Notes: generated by a model not told the origin, from the sequence alone. DNA of 64,000 nt from WLMZ01 sp037139095 (GCA_037139095.1 JBAXHD010000011.1:4899-68898); one strand, 5' to 3'. Positions 50,783 through 60,797 are shown, counted from the first letter of the stretch. Numbers and translations: made by a program.

Positions 50783-50874
50783 CGATGCGACGTGGTGTGA
50801 CCTTCATCCGATCAACCACAAACTCAGCCGAATACGCCACTTGCACAACGCATCGTCGTATCCTCTATCTACAG

Positions 50875-51858
50875 ATGTCTCAGATGCGTTTGAATCTTCT
50901 CACCGGCCGTTGGGTCACAATCGTGGCCGACCGAGCCGAGCGACCCACTGATTTTGCGCCGCGCAGCACCGAGGTTGAAGCCGATCCAAACCGGCCCTGC
51001 CCGTTCTGCCCCGGCAACGAAGAGGCCACCCTGCCAGCACTCGAGCAGGTCGATCAGGGCGGCACGTGGCAGCTCAGGGTGATCCCCAACCTGTTCCCCG
51101 CCTTCGATGGCGACGAACCATTCGCGGTTCATCACCTCGGCCCGGTGCACGTGATGGCCGAAGCAAGCGGCATCCACGAAATCTTCGTGTACACCCCCGA
51201 CCACAACGGCGGCATCCATATGGGTGATGACCTCAAAGCCGCCGAGACCATGCAGGCCCTGAAGCGTCGGCTCATCGATCACGCCTCAACTCCCAACATT
51301 CGCTACACACAAGCCATTGTGAACCATGGCCGCGAGGCCGGTGCCTCGCTGTCGCACCCGCACGGCCAGTTGCTCGGACTTCCGTTCGTGCCGGGCGAGA
51401 TTCTCGAAGAAGAACGAGCCTTCGCACGTTTCGAGAGCGCGTGCATTCTGTGCGCAACCATTGAGGCCGAACTCACCGATGGCAAGCGCATCGTGTTTGC
51501 CAACGACGACGTCGTGTGCCTGTGCCCGTACTGGAGCGGCAGCCCATACGAGATGCTCATCATCCCTCGCCAGCACGAGCTGCATTTGCAAGACGCCAAC
51601 GACACCTCGCTCGCAGCAGTCGGCCGAGCCATTCGCGATGCACTCATCAACCTGCGCGACGCGTTCGGTGATGTTGCCTACAACCTCGTGTTCCACACCG
51701 CGCCGCACCAGCACACCGGCGAGTACCACTGGCATGTGCACCTCTGGCCGAAGCTGGTGAGCACGGCAGGTTTCGAGCGCGGCACTGGCGTGCTGATCAA
51801 TATTGTGCCTCCCGAGAACGCAGCCGATCGCCTTCGTCGCGTTGCAGTCAAGCTCTGA
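50875..51858 (+). CDS. galT: Galactose-1-phosphate uridylyltransferase
   Basis: 327 residues from ATG 50875. Zinc site CPFCPGNE near the N-terminus, the first HIT-like region NHGREAGASLSHPHGQLLGLPF with the catalytic HxH, and a second YHWHVHLWPK zinc/HIT half. Transfers UMP between UDP-glucose and galactose-1-phosphate. No galK or galE lies in the window. The frame is open upstream to 50785 but that part is not GalT-like. Confidence 0.9.
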   Translation: MSQMRLNLLTGRWVTIVADRAERPTDFAPRSTEVEADPNRPCPFCPGNEEATLPALEQVDQGGTWQLRVIPNLFPAFDGDEPFAVHHLGPVHVMAEASGIHEIFVYTPDHNGGIHMGDDLKAAETMQALKRRLIDHASTPNIRYTQAIVNHGREAGASLSHPHGQLLGLPFVPGEILEEERAFARFESACILCATIEAELTDGKRIVFANDDVVCLCPYWSGSPYEMLIIPRQHELHLQDANDTSLAAVGRAIRDALINLRDAFGDVAYNLVFHTAPHQHTGEYHWHVHLWPKLVSTAGFERGTGVLINIVPPENAADRLRRVAVKL

Positions 51859-51865
51859 TGCTTCA

Positions 51866-52309
51866 GTGAGCCGCATCGAAGTCAGCATCGACATCGATGC
51901 AAGCCCTGAGCGCGTCTGGCAGGTTGTCGAGCCGATTGAGAACCACGTCGATTGGATGCACGACGCCGTTGCAATTCGATTTGTCACTGATCAGACGCGT
52001 GGCGTCGGAACCAGCTTCCTGTGCGACACCAAGGTGGGACCCATCAAGCTTGTCGATCGTATGGAAATCACCGAATGGGTTCCCGGCGCAACGATGGGCG
52101 TGCGCCACACCGGCATGGTTACCGGCAGCGGAGTTTTCACCCTCACCGCCATCGATAACGGAACCCGCACGCGGTTTGCGTGGACCGAGACGCTCAAGTT
52201 TCCTTGGTGGCTTGGCGGTTCGTTGGGTTCAAGCATCGGCGGCAGCATGGTGATGAAACCCATCTGGCGCCGCAACCTGCGCGGCCTCAAGCAACTCGTC
52301 GAAGGCTAA
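51866..52309 (+). CDS. SRPBCC (START-like) domain protein
   Basis: 147 residues from GTG 51866: IDIDASPERVWQVVEPIENHVDWM start, central GPIKLVDRMEITEW and the C-terminal helix KPIWRRNLRGLKQLVEG. This is the polyketide-cyclase/lipid-transport fold that binds a hydrophobic ligand. It follows galT by seven bases. Role unknown. Confidence 0.82.
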   Translation: MSRIEVSIDIDASPERVWQVVEPIENHVDWMHDAVAIRFVTDQTRGVGTSFLCDTKVGPIKLVDRMEITEWVPGATMGVRHTGMVTGSGVFTLTAIDNGTRTRFAWTETLKFPWWLGGSLGSSIGGSMVMKPIWRRNLRGLKQLVEG

Positions 52310-52329
52310 TCAGTTCGCTGGATTCGGCG

Positions 52330-52632
52330 CTACGACACTGCTCGCAAGAGCGCCGTCACCGAAGCCCCGATAATGATCACCGCAAGCACAGGGGCCTTGC
52401 GCCACGCCGCCACAATCGCTGCACCAACGCCCGCAGCACGCGCATCGATCACCAGATGGTGCCCCACCGAGAGCGTGTCTTTCACGACGAGCGCAGCAAT
52501 GAGCGCAGCCGGAATGAGGGCCAAACACCGCTCGAGCGCCGCAGGCAACGCACGGTCGCCGACCACAACCAGCCCGAGGAACTTGAAGGCGTACGCGCCC
52601 GCCGCTAACACCAGCACAAGGGTCCACGTCAT
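52330..52632 (-). CDS. azlD: Branched-chain amino acid exporter small subunit, AzlD
   Basis: 100 residues with four hydrophobic segments (TWTLVLVLAAGAYAFKFLG, ALIPAALIAALVV, AAIVAAW, VLAVIIIGASVTALL), typical AzlD. The ATG overlaps the azlC stop (ATGA). With AzlC it forms a LIV-E class exporter. Confidence 0.87.
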   Translation of the reverse strand: MTWTLVLVLAAGAYAFKFLGLVVVGDRALPAALERCLALIPAALIAALVVKDTLSVGHHLVIDARAAGVGAAIVAAWRKAPVLAVIIIGASVTALLRAVS

Positions 52633-53309
52633 GACGTGACCTCGTCGCGGCGGATGCCGAGCATGATGGCCAACGATGCCGCCAAGATTGGTAGGCCGAT
52701 GGGCAACACCGGAATGGTGAGCAAGCAGATGCCGCCACCAAGCAGTACCGCCATGCGGCCGCGCGACGTGCGGAGCTGAGGCCAGATCATCGCGACGAAG
52801 GCTGCCGGAATTGCGGCATCGAGTCCGAAGGTTTTGGGGTTGATAGCCCCGCCCGCAAGTGCGCCGATAAGCGTGCCAATGTTCCAGAACACGTAGACAG
52901 AACCACCCGTGATCCAAAACGCCGCGCGTTGCGCAACGGGATCATCTTGGGCAGCGCACATCGCTGTCGATTCGTCGATGGTGAGTTGCGCAGCAATGAG
53001 ACGAGTTGGAAGGCGGCCCGTGAGGCGACGCGAATTCGCCAAGCCAAACACTCCGTTGCGCGCCGAGAGCAGCAAGGCTCCGCTGAGCGCCGAACCAATG
53101 GTGCCGCCACCCGCAATGACCGACACAGCGCTGAACTGCGAGGCGCCAGTAAACACCAGCAGCGACATCACACATGCCTGCGCCGTGGATGCCCCAGCCG
53201 ACACCGCAGCCACCCCAAACGAGATGGCATACACACCGACAGCGAGGCCCAAGGTGACACATGCTGAGATCATCGGCCTCATCCGAGGGTCGCGAAGTGT
53301 TGTCATCAT
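52629..53309 (-). CDS. azlC: Branched-chain amino acid exporter large subunit, AzlC
   Basis: 226 residues. TM segments carry the family motifs FGVAAVSAGASTAQACVMSLLVFTGASQFSAV and LTIDESTAM. ATG 53309 overlaps the glgB stop (ATGA), so it is translationally coupled to the branching enzyme gene, an odd pairing. Export of branched-chain amino acids would suit the strong synthesis capacity of this window. Confidence 0.9.
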   Translation of the reverse strand: MMTTLRDPRMRPMISACVTLGLAVGVYAISFGVAAVSAGASTAQACVMSLLVFTGASQFSAVSVIAGGGTIGSALSGALLLSARNGVFGLANSRRLTGRLPTRLIAAQLTIDESTAMCAAQDDPVAQRAAFWITGGSVYVFWNIGTLIGALAGGAINPKTFGLDAAIPAAFVAMIWPQLRTSRGRMAVLLGGGICLLTIPVLPIGLPILAASLAIMLGIRRDEVTS

Positions 53310-55222
53310 TTCGATGGAGCCCCAAGCCACAACACCGACAGCGCCGGAAGATCAATGAGCGCCGAAGCGGGTTGCGCCTGCCACGGCACATCGGTGGTGG
53401 CAGCAACTGTGGTTGCATCAACTGCGTTGCCACCGCGGTACGAGCTGCCGCCAAAACGGGCGAGGTCGGTATCGATGAGCACCTGCCACTGGCCGGGCGC
53501 CGAAACACCCACCCGATAGCCGGTGCGAGGATGAGGCGTGAGGTTGGCTATGCACACCACGCTGGCCGAGTATGGCGGTTCGACCGACTGCCGGATGAAC
53601 GCGTAGATCGAATGCTCGGAGTCGTTTGAGTCGAGCCACTGAAAGCTCATTGGGTTGTTGTCGTGGGCCCACAGCGCTGGCCATGCCTGAGTCGTTGCGT
53701 TCAGTTCGGCCACGAGCTCGCTGACACCTCGATGCGGTGCGTGCTCGAAGAGGTGCCAGGGCAGCCCACCAGATTCGTCCCATTCGGTCCACGGCGCGAT
53801 CTCGCCGCCCATAAACAACAGCGGTGCGCCGGGTAGCGCCCACATCCATGCGTACAAGGCACGCAGGTTGGCAAAGCGTTGCCAATCGTCGCCGGTCATC
53901 TTGCCCAGCAGGCTGCCCTTGCCATGCACGACCTCGTCGTGGCTCAGCGGCAACACGTAGCGCTCGGTAAAGGTGTAGAGCAGTCCGAAGGTGAGTTCGC
54001 TGTGGTGCCAATGGCGATGAATCGGCTCACGCTCGAAGTACATCAGCGTGTCGTGCATCCAGCCCATGTTCCATTTGTGCGTGAAGCCAAGTCCACCGTG
54101 ATGCACCGGATGTGTCACCTTGGGCCACGCTGTTGACTCTTCGGCAATCATCAGCGCCCCCGGCACCTCGTGGCCAACCACCGTGTTCACTTCTTGAAGC
54201 AGTTGCACCGCAGCAAGGTTCTCGCGGCCACCGCGTTCGTTGGGGATCCACTGGCCAGGCTCGCGGCTGTAATCGAGATAGAGCATCGAGGCAACCGCAT
54301 CGACGCGTAACCCGTCGACATGAAACTCGTGCAGCCAGTACAGCGCATTGGCTGTGAGGAAATTGCGAACCTCATTGCGCGCAACGTTAAAGACCAACGT
54401 GCCCCAATCGGGGTGCTCGCCCTGCCGCGGATCGGCGTGTTCGTACAGCGCCGAACCATCGAACTTCGCAAGGCTCCATTCGTCACGCGGAAAGTGAGCC
54501 GGCACCCAATCGACGATGACCCCAATGCCGCGCGCATGCATGATCTCGACGAACTGCCTGAAGTCGTCGGGCGTACCGAACCGAGCAGTGGGCGCGTAGT
54601 AGCCGCTGACCTGATATCCCCACGACCCGCCATAGGGGTGCTCAGCGACGGGCATCAGTTCGACGTGCGTGAAGCCAAGCGCGTGCACATGCTCGGAGAG
54701 CTGATGAGCGAGATCGATATACGAAGTAACGCCAAATCGCCATGATGCGAGGTGCACCTCGTACACGCGCAACGGCGAGTCGGGATGATTGCTGCGCGCC
54801 TGCATCCACTCATGGTCGTTCCAGACGTGCGTGCTTGGCGGAGCGACCACACTGGCCGTCGCTGGCGGACACTCGGTCTGGCGAGCCATCGGATCGGCTT
54901 TGAGCATCGTGGTGCCGGCTTGGCTGACCACTGCAAACTTGTAGCGATGCCCGGCCTCAGCAGCAGGCACAACGGCAACCCACAACCCGCTGGAGCCAAC
55001 CGAACGCATTACAGCGCCGTCGCCCCAACCGTTCCAGTCGCCTGACACATAGACCTCGCGAGCGTTGGGCGCCCACACGCTGAAACGCACTCCGGCCGCA
55101 CCATCGAGAACATGAGCACCCAGCAATTCCCACAGTCGCCGATGCTGACCTTCGTTGAACAGATGCAGGTCGATGCTCCCGGGCCATTGATCAGGGCCAG
55201 CGAGATCACCAACAGAGGTCAC
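53306..55222 (-). CDS. glgB: 1,4-alpha-glucan branching enzyme
   Basis: 638 residues from GTG 55222. An N-terminal CBM48-like module (FSVWAPNAREVYVSGDWNGWG) precedes the GH13 barrel with YEVHLASW, DWVPAHFP, the nucleophile in GLRVDAVASMLYLDY, the acid in MIAEEST, and PLSHDEVVHGKGS. The C-terminal beta domain is complete. It introduces alpha-1,6 branches in glycogen. It diverges from glgA with 43 bases between starts. Confidence 0.95.
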   Translation of the reverse strand: MTSVGDLAGPDQWPGSIDLHLFNEGQHRRLWELLGAHVLDGAAGVRFSVWAPNAREVYVSGDWNGWGDGAVMRSVGSSGLWVAVVPAAEAGHRYKFAVVSQAGTTMLKADPMARQTECPPATASVVAPPSTHVWNDHEWMQARSNHPDSPLRVYEVHLASWRFGVTSYIDLAHQLSEHVHALGFTHVELMPVAEHPYGGSWGYQVSGYYAPTARFGTPDDFRQFVEIMHARGIGVIVDWVPAHFPRDEWSLAKFDGSALYEHADPRQGEHPDWGTLVFNVARNEVRNFLTANALYWLHEFHVDGLRVDAVASMLYLDYSREPGQWIPNERGGRENLAAVQLLQEVNTVVGHEVPGALMIAEESTAWPKVTHPVHHGGLGFTHKWNMGWMHDTLMYFEREPIHRHWHHSELTFGLLYTFTERYVLPLSHDEVVHGKGSLLGKMTGDDWQRFANLRALYAWMWALPGAPLLFMGGEIAPWTEWDESGGLPWHLFEHAPHRGVSELVAELNATTQAWPALWAHDNNPMSFQWLDSNDSEHSIYAFIRQSVEPPYSASVVCIANLTPHPRTGYRVGVSAPGQWQVLIDTDLARFGGSSYRGGNAVDATTVAATTDVPWQAQPASALIDLPALSVLWLGAPSK

Positions 55223-55265
55223 GAAGGACGAGCGTACGCCAGTGGCCAAGCTACGGTCGTTGTTC
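55223..55265. promoter_or_regulatory. Divergent glgB/glgA promoter region
   Basis: Only 43 bases separate the two GTG starts. On each strand a TACGnT hexamer (TACGCT at 55236-55231 for glgB, TACGGT at 55252-55257 for glgA) ends 8 nt before the start codon, and neither gene has a Shine-Dalgarno. The overlapping promoters would force co-regulation or competition. Confidence 0.4.
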
Positions 55266-56453
55266 GTGCGGATCTTGATGCTCTCATGGGAATATCCACC
55301 ATTGGTCGTTGGCGGAATCGCCGCCCATGTCGACGGCCTCGCCCGGGCGATGGTGCGCAGCGGACACGAAGTGGTTGTGCTGAGCCTGCACACTCCCGAC
55401 GCTCCCGACGACACCGTTGTCGAGGGCGTGCGCATCTTGCGTGCGCGTATCGACCTTCCTTGGATTCCCGACGACAACCTCGTGGCCCGCATGGCCTCGG
55501 CCAATCATCAAATTACCCAACTCGCGGCTCAGCTCGGACGCTGGCAGCCCGACATCGTGCACGCGCACGACTGGCTCGTTGCGTGGGCCGGAGACACGAT
55601 CTCAAAGCTGTGGAACGCTCCGCTCGTCGCCACGATTCATGCCACCGAACGCGGCCGCCATGGCGGGCATGTGCCTCCGGGAATGCCCGCTGCAATCAAC
55701 TCGATCGAGTGGTGGCTCACCTATCAAGCCGCCGAGGTGATCTGCTGCTCGCAGTTCATGATCCGCGAAGTCGTGAGCGGATTCGAGTTGCCAGTCGACA
55801 AAGTGCATCTCGTTCCAAACGGTGTCGATCTCGCCGTGTGGCAGCCCACACCCACAGCTACACCCGTGCCACGTGGCCCGCTGGTGGTTGGCTGGGGTCG
55901 GGTTCAATACGAAAAGGGCTTTCAGGTGCTGGCTCGCGCCGTGGGCTCGCTGCGCACTCGCGTGCCGGGTATCCAGTGCATCATCGCCGGGCGCGGTTCG
56001 TATCTTCCCGAACTGCAATCGCAAATCGACATTGAGGGTCTCAGCGACATTGTGCAACTCGCCGGCTTCGTCCTCGACGACGAGCTGCGCAACATTCTGC
56101 ATCGGGCAGGCTGCGCGGTCATCCCATCGCTGTACGAACCATTTGGCATCGTTGCCCTCGAAGCAATGGCGGCTGGCGCACCAACCGTTGTTGCCAGCAC
56201 CGGCGGACTCGCCGAGATCGTTGCGGGCACGGGAGCCGGACTGCTGTTCGAACCCGGCAATCATCACGAGCTCGCCGACCGCATTGAACAGGTGCTGAAA
56301 CAGCCCGCACTTGCAAACACGCTCCAGACAACTGCGGCACAACTGCTCGCCGATCACTACACATGGGACGCAATCGCCGCCAGCACAATCGCTGTCTACA
56401 TGTTGGCGTTTTCGCCGCCCTCTCAGACCACTACTGTCGGAGGTCATGCGTAG
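55266..56453 (+). CDS. glgA: Glycogen synthase, GT4 family
   Basis: 395 residues from GTG 55266. Start RILMLSWEYPPLVVGGIAAHVDGLA is typical of actinobacterial GT4 glycogen synthases; ATIHATERGRHGG, the donor-binding GWGRVQYEKGFQVL and the E-x7-E motif EPFGIVALE follow. It uses a nucleotide-glucose donor (ADP-glucose in relatives). The stop lies 8 bases inside glgP. Confidence 0.88.
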   Translation: MRILMLSWEYPPLVVGGIAAHVDGLARAMVRSGHEVVVLSLHTPDAPDDTVVEGVRILRARIDLPWIPDDNLVARMASANHQITQLAAQLGRWQPDIVHAHDWLVAWAGDTISKLWNAPLVATIHATERGRHGGHVPPGMPAAINSIEWWLTYQAAEVICCSQFMIREVVSGFELPVDKVHLVPNGVDLAVWQPTPTATPVPRGPLVVGWGRVQYEKGFQVLARAVGSLRTRVPGIQCIIAGRGSYLPELQSQIDIEGLSDIVQLAGFVLDDELRNILHRAGCAVIPSLYEPFGIVALEAMAAGAPTVVASTGGLAEIVAGTGAGLLFEPGNHHELADRIEQVLKQPALANTLQTTAAQLLADHYTWDAIAASTIAVYMLAFSPPSQTTTVGGHA

Positions 56454-58890
56454 CGTTCGTCAGTTCAGGGTCGACCCAGCCGTACCCGAGGTGCTGTCGG
56501 GTTTACATCGGCTCGCCAACAACCTGCACTGGTGTTGGGACCGCGACCTTCGGCAGCTGTTCGCGAGCCTGCACCCCGTGGCCTGGGAAGAATCGAACCA
56601 CCAGCCATTAGAGATGCTCGCCCGCATCACACCTCACGCGTGGAGCGATCTCGCCACTGATCCAGCCGTCGTGAAATCTGTCGCCGACGCCGTGGTGCGT
56701 CTCGACGCTGCACTCACCTCTCCCCGTTGGTTTCAGACCAAAGGCGATTCACCGCTTGACCTTGTTGCCTACTTCTCTCCCGAGTTCGGCATCAGCGAAT
56801 CGGTGCCTCAATACAGCGGCGGCCTCGGCGTGCTGGCGGGCGATCACCTGAAGGCATCCTCCGATCTTGGTGTGCCGTTGGTTGCCGTTGGCCTGCTCTA
56901 CGGCGAGGGATATTTCCGCCAGAGTCTCGACGCCGACGGTTGGCAACAAGAGCGGTTCCCACGACTCGAACCCACGGGCATGGCGTTGACCCACACCGGT
57001 CTGCACGTGAGCCTCAATCTCGCTGGCGAGACAATCAACGTTGCCATCTGGCGCGCCGACGTTGGCCGCATCCCGCTCTATCTGCTCGATGCTCCAGGCA
57101 TCACCGACCGACTCTACGGAGGCGACGTTGAACACCGACTGCGCCAAGAAATGGTGCTCGGAATCGCTGGCGTGCGAGCCCTGCGCGCACTCGGATTATC
57201 GCCGCAGGTGTTTCACACCAACGAGGGCCACGCCGGTTTCTTGGCGCTCGAACGAATCCGCGAACTCGTCGCGAGCGGGCTCTCATTTGGCGAAGCCGTC
57301 GAGTCGTCACGTGCGGGCGGAGTCTTCACCACGCACACGCCAGTGCCTGCGGGCATCGACCGATTCTCTGTTGAGCTCATGCAGAAGTACTTCGGTCAAT
57401 GGGCAACCGATCTTGGTCTGAGTTTCGAACAACTGATGAGCATCGGTAGTCGCGCCGACGAGCCCGACGACACCCGATTCAACATGGCCGTTATGGGACT
57501 CAAGCTGTCAGCGCGAGCCAATGGTGTAGCCGCCTTGCACGGCGCCGTCAGTCGCGAGATGTTCAACGGCGTGTGGCCTCAGGTGCCCGCCGACGAAGTG
57601 CCCATCGGCCACATCACCAACGGAGTACATGCGCATAGTTGGGTGTCGCCCGAGATCGACGAGTTGCTGCGCGACGGTGTGGATGGCGTGTGGGACGGCG
57701 CCGACGATGCCACATGGGCTCGCGCCTACAACCTGTCGCACGAGCGAGTGTGGTCAGCGCGTTCGGCAGGCCGAGCGCGCCTCGTGAGCTACGTACGCGC
57801 TCGCCGAGGCGACGATGTGCTTGACCCCAACGTTCTCACCATCGGCTTCGCACGACGCTTCGCTACATACAAGCGGGCAACCCTGCTGCTTTCGCAGCCC
57901 GACCGCCTGCGCAGGCTGCTGCTCAACCCCGATCGACCCGTTCAGTTCGTGTTCGCAGGCAAGTCGCATCCGGCCGATCACCCGGGCAAAGCAATGATTC
58001 AGTCGATCGAGTTGTTCTCCCGCGAGTTCGACATCCATCAACGCTTTGTCTTCCTGGCCGATTACGACATTGCAGTGGCACGAACGATGTACCACGGCTG
58101 CGATGTGTGGCTCAACAACCCACTGCGACCGCATGAGGCGTGCGGCACCAGTGGCATGAAAGCCGCGCTCAACGGCGCACTCAACTGCAGCATCCGCGAT
58201 GGCTGGTGGGACGAATGGAGCGACGGCGAGAACGGTTGGGACATCGCCTCGATCGACGACGATCCAGATCCAATCCGCCGTGATCAGCGCGAGGCAATGA
58301 GCCTGTTCGGACTACTCGAACAAGAGATCGTCCCCATGTTCTATGAAACCGATGGCAGCCCAAGTGGGGTCCCCAAAGGTTGGCTCGACCGAATGTTGCA
58401 CAACTGGGCATCACTTGGCCCCAAGGTCACGGCATCGCGAATGGTTCGCGATTACGTGACCAAGCTGTACGAGCCCGCCGCAGCTGGCGCTTTGGCGCTG
58501 AGCAACGACGACTCGGCCGGAGCTCGCAGCCTTGCTGCATTCAAATCGCATGTGCGAGCCGCTTGGTCAACCGTGCGTATTTCAAACATCGAAACCGACA
58601 CCAACGAGGGACACGAGGGCGAGCGGCGCTCTGCGCGGGTCAGCGTCGACCTCGGCGAGTTCTCGCCCAACAATGTGCAGGTGCAAGTTCTGCATGGGCC
58701 CATCGACAGTGAAGGCTCGCTGTTGCCCTCGCCGCAGATCTGCACACTCACCATCGGTGCCGATCATGTGTGGTCAGGCGATTACGTGGTGGGCAGATCC
58801 GGCTCATACGGGCTCACCGCACGGGTGTTGCCCAGCCATCCGCTACTCGCCAACGAGTTCGAGCTCGGTTGCATTGCGTGGGCCAGCTGA
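56446..58890 (+). CDS. glgP: Alpha-glucan phosphorylase
   Basis: 814 residues from ATG 56446 with GGAGG upstream. It follows the short-N-terminus archaeal/actinobacterial GlgP type: FSPEFGISESVPQYSGGLGVLAGDHLKASSDLG, HTNEGHAGF, and the PLP lysine region EACGTSGMKAALNGALN. It releases glucose-1-phosphate from glycogen or maltodextrin. It overlaps glgA by 8 bases, so synthesis and breakdown enzymes are co-expressed. Confidence 0.94.
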   Translation: MRSVRQFRVDPAVPEVLSGLHRLANNLHWCWDRDLRQLFASLHPVAWEESNHQPLEMLARITPHAWSDLATDPAVVKSVADAVVRLDAALTSPRWFQTKGDSPLDLVAYFSPEFGISESVPQYSGGLGVLAGDHLKASSDLGVPLVAVGLLYGEGYFRQSLDADGWQQERFPRLEPTGMALTHTGLHVSLNLAGETINVAIWRADVGRIPLYLLDAPGITDRLYGGDVEHRLRQEMVLGIAGVRALRALGLSPQVFHTNEGHAGFLALERIRELVASGLSFGEAVESSRAGGVFTTHTPVPAGIDRFSVELMQKYFGQWATDLGLSFEQLMSIGSRADEPDDTRFNMAVMGLKLSARANGVAALHGAVSREMFNGVWPQVPADEVPIGHITNGVHAHSWVSPEIDELLRDGVDGVWDGADDATWARAYNLSHERVWSARSAGRARLVSYVRARRGDDVLDPNVLTIGFARRFATYKRATLLLSQPDRLRRLLLNPDRPVQFVFAGKSHPADHPGKAMIQSIELFSREFDIHQRFVFLADYDIAVARTMYHGCDVWLNNPLRPHEACGTSGMKAALNGALNCSIRDGWWDEWSDGENGWDIASIDDDPDPIRRDQREAMSLFGLLEQEIVPMFYETDGSPSGVPKGWLDRMLHNWASLGPKVTASRMVRDYVTKLYEPAAAGALALSNDDSAGARSLAAFKSHVRAAWSTVRISNIETDTNEGHEGERRSARVSVDLGEFSPNNVQVQVLHGPIDSEGSLLPSPQICTLTIGADHVWSGDYVVGRSGSYGLTARVLPSHPLLANEFELGCIAWAS

Positions 58891-58935
58891 TCGCTGCGCG
58901 ATCACGGCAGCCATTGCAAGCGCTGCCAACGCTGC

Positions 58936-59895
58936 TTACGAATCGGTTTCGGCCTTGGCGAGCCACGCCGCGTACAAGGTGTGAATGACCAATGCAGCAA
59001 ACACCGTGGTGCCGCCAATCAACGCGGGAACGCCCGGGTATTCGCTCATAAAGATCCACACCCAAATCGGTCCCATGATCGGCTCGAGCATCGACAACAG
59101 CGCCACATCGGTTGCTGGCGCACCGGCCGCGCCCACCGCAAAAATCGCCAAGCCCACACCGAGTTGCGCAAAGCCGAATGCCAGCATCAGCACGAGGTCG
59201 TGCGTGGTCACATCGAACGGGTGAGCAAACGGCACGGCAAGCACAGCGCTGATGAATGCCGCGAGCAACATTGCTGGCGCCATTGCAATCTCAGAGTGGC
59301 GACGGATAATCACGGTTCCAAATCCGAACGACAGCGGAACGATCAGTGCAATCAGTGCGCCAGTAGCTGAACCGCTTGAGCCCGAGCCCGAGACCATGTA
59401 GCCAACGCCAGCAACGGTGACTGCGATCGCCAGCCATGTGTAGCCACGCACTCGCTCGCCGATGAAGATCCAGGCGAGAACTGCCGCTGCGAGCGGAGCA
59501 AGCGCGTAGATCACCAGCACAATCGCGACGCTGGTTCGCGACAGCGCAACCACCATTCCAACCGACGCGCCAGAGAACGCTGCGCCAACGGCCCACCCGG
59601 GCTTTCCCATATTGAGGATGACCCTCAGCGAATTCTTTCGCTCGCGCCACACGATGAGAATCAACAAGCTGGCGCATGCCGAAACCGATCGCCAGAACAC
59701 CGTGGTCCACGGATGCGGATGATCAAGGCCGCGAACAAACAAGGCGCCGGTGCTGAAAATCAGCGCTGAGACGACCACCAAGAAGATCGAGAACGCCGAC
59801 GATTGATCAGCTCCAGACACGTATGAGACTGCAACGCCACCCTCGCCTGCGACTGCTGTAACGCTTTGCGCGATGTGATCGTCGGGGGTCGGCAC
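58936..59895 (-). CDS. DMT-superfamily (EamA) transporter
   Basis: 319 residues with ten hydrophobic helices in two EamA repeats. The second repeat holds ALLSMLEPIMGPIWVWIFMSEYPGVPALIGG, the family's usual P-containing motif. Likely exports an amino acid or other metabolite. About 30 polar residues precede TM1. The 45 bases to the convergent glgP contain a GGCAGC/GCTGCC repeat. Confidence 0.88.
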   Translation of the reverse strand: MPTPDDHIAQSVTAVAGEGGVAVSYVSGADQSSAFSIFLVVVSALIFSTGALFVRGLDHPHPWTTVFWRSVSACASLLILIVWRERKNSLRVILNMGKPGWAVGAAFSGASVGMVVALSRTSVAIVLVIYALAPLAAAVLAWIFIGERVRGYTWLAIAVTVAGVGYMVSGSGSSGSATGALIALIVPLSFGFGTVIIRRHSEIAMAPAMLLAAFISAVLAVPFAHPFDVTTHDLVLMLAFGFAQLGVGLAIFAVGAAGAPATDVALLSMLEPIMGPIWVWIFMSEYPGVPALIGGTTVFAALVIHTLYAAWLAKAETDS

Positions 59896-59955
59896 GGCAA
59901 GCAGTCTGGCAGCACCGCCGGCGTTACCCGTGGCATCAGCCGTATCGACGGTGTA

Positions 59956-60750
59956 CTAGCGGCCGGCGAAGCTGGCCTTGCCTGGACCGTGCTCTAAGAA
60001 ACTCTGCACGCCGATGCGGCTGTCTTCAGATTCGAAGACCGCAGCGAAGGCTCGCTGTTCGAGCGCGAGGCCATCGGCCAACGACATCGACAAGCCGGCA
60101 TCGATCGTGTGCTTGGTGATGGCCTGCGCAACCGTTGCCCCTTTGGCCAACTCGGTGGCCAGCGCGATCGCTCGCTCGTGCAGTTGATCGCCCGCCACCA
60201 CTTCGTCGACGAGACCAATGCGCAATGCTTCGTCGGCCTTCACCTGACGCCCGGTCATGCACATCTCTTTGGCGCGGCTGGCTCCAACAGCACGAGCCAA
60301 CCGCTGTGTACCGCCACCACCGGGGATGATGCCGAGCAAAATCTCGGGCTGCCCAAATACGGCGCGCTCGCCTGCGATGCGGTAGTCGCACGCCAGCGCG
60401 AGTTCGCATCCACCGCCAAGGGCATAACCACTGACCGCTGCAATCACGAACCGAGGGATCGCAGCGATTGCGTCGAGCGCACGGTGAAAGCCAGCCGTGA
60501 TGGCTACCGCTTCGGCGGGTCCACCGAACTGGCTGATATCGGCACCGGCAGCAAAGATTCGCTCGCCGCCCGTAACCACTACAGCGCCGGCGGGGTCGAT
60601 GGTGAGCTCGTTTGCTACCTCGCCTAAGCGCGCCAGCAACTCTTGCGACAACGCATTCACCTTGGGGTTGTTCAGCGTGACAACTGCAACGCCGTCGTCG
60701 CGACGATCAAGGTGAACTAACTGCGCGTGCTCGATGCTCAAAGATTCCAT
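59956..60750 (-). CDS. Enoyl-CoA hydratase/isomerase
   Basis: 264 residues of the crotonase family. Oxyanion-hole segments FAAGADISQF and GYALGGGCELALACDYRIA, and the catalytic Glu region GQPEILLGIIPGGGGTQRL with the second Glu position also conserved (ILLGIIPGGGG). Acts in fatty acid or branched-chain acyl-CoA breakdown. It lies 47 bases downstream of no other gene; meaB ends convergently on the same strand side, so transcription order is meaB then this gene is not implied. Confidence 0.88.
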   Translation of the reverse strand: MESLSIEHAQLVHLDRRDDGVAVVTLNNPKVNALSQELLARLGEVANELTIDPAGAVVVTGGERIFAAGADISQFGGPAEAVAITAGFHRALDAIAAIPRFVIAAVSGYALGGGCELALACDYRIAGERAVFGQPEILLGIIPGGGGTQRLARAVGASRAKEMCMTGRQVKADEALRIGLVDEVVAGDQLHERAIALATELAKGATVAQAITKHTIDAGLSMSLADGLALEQRAFAAVFESEDSRIGVQSFLEHGPGKASFAGR

Positions 60751-60797
60751 TTGTCAAAGCTAATCAGCGCGGCACGCTATTGACCCTTTGAACGGGG

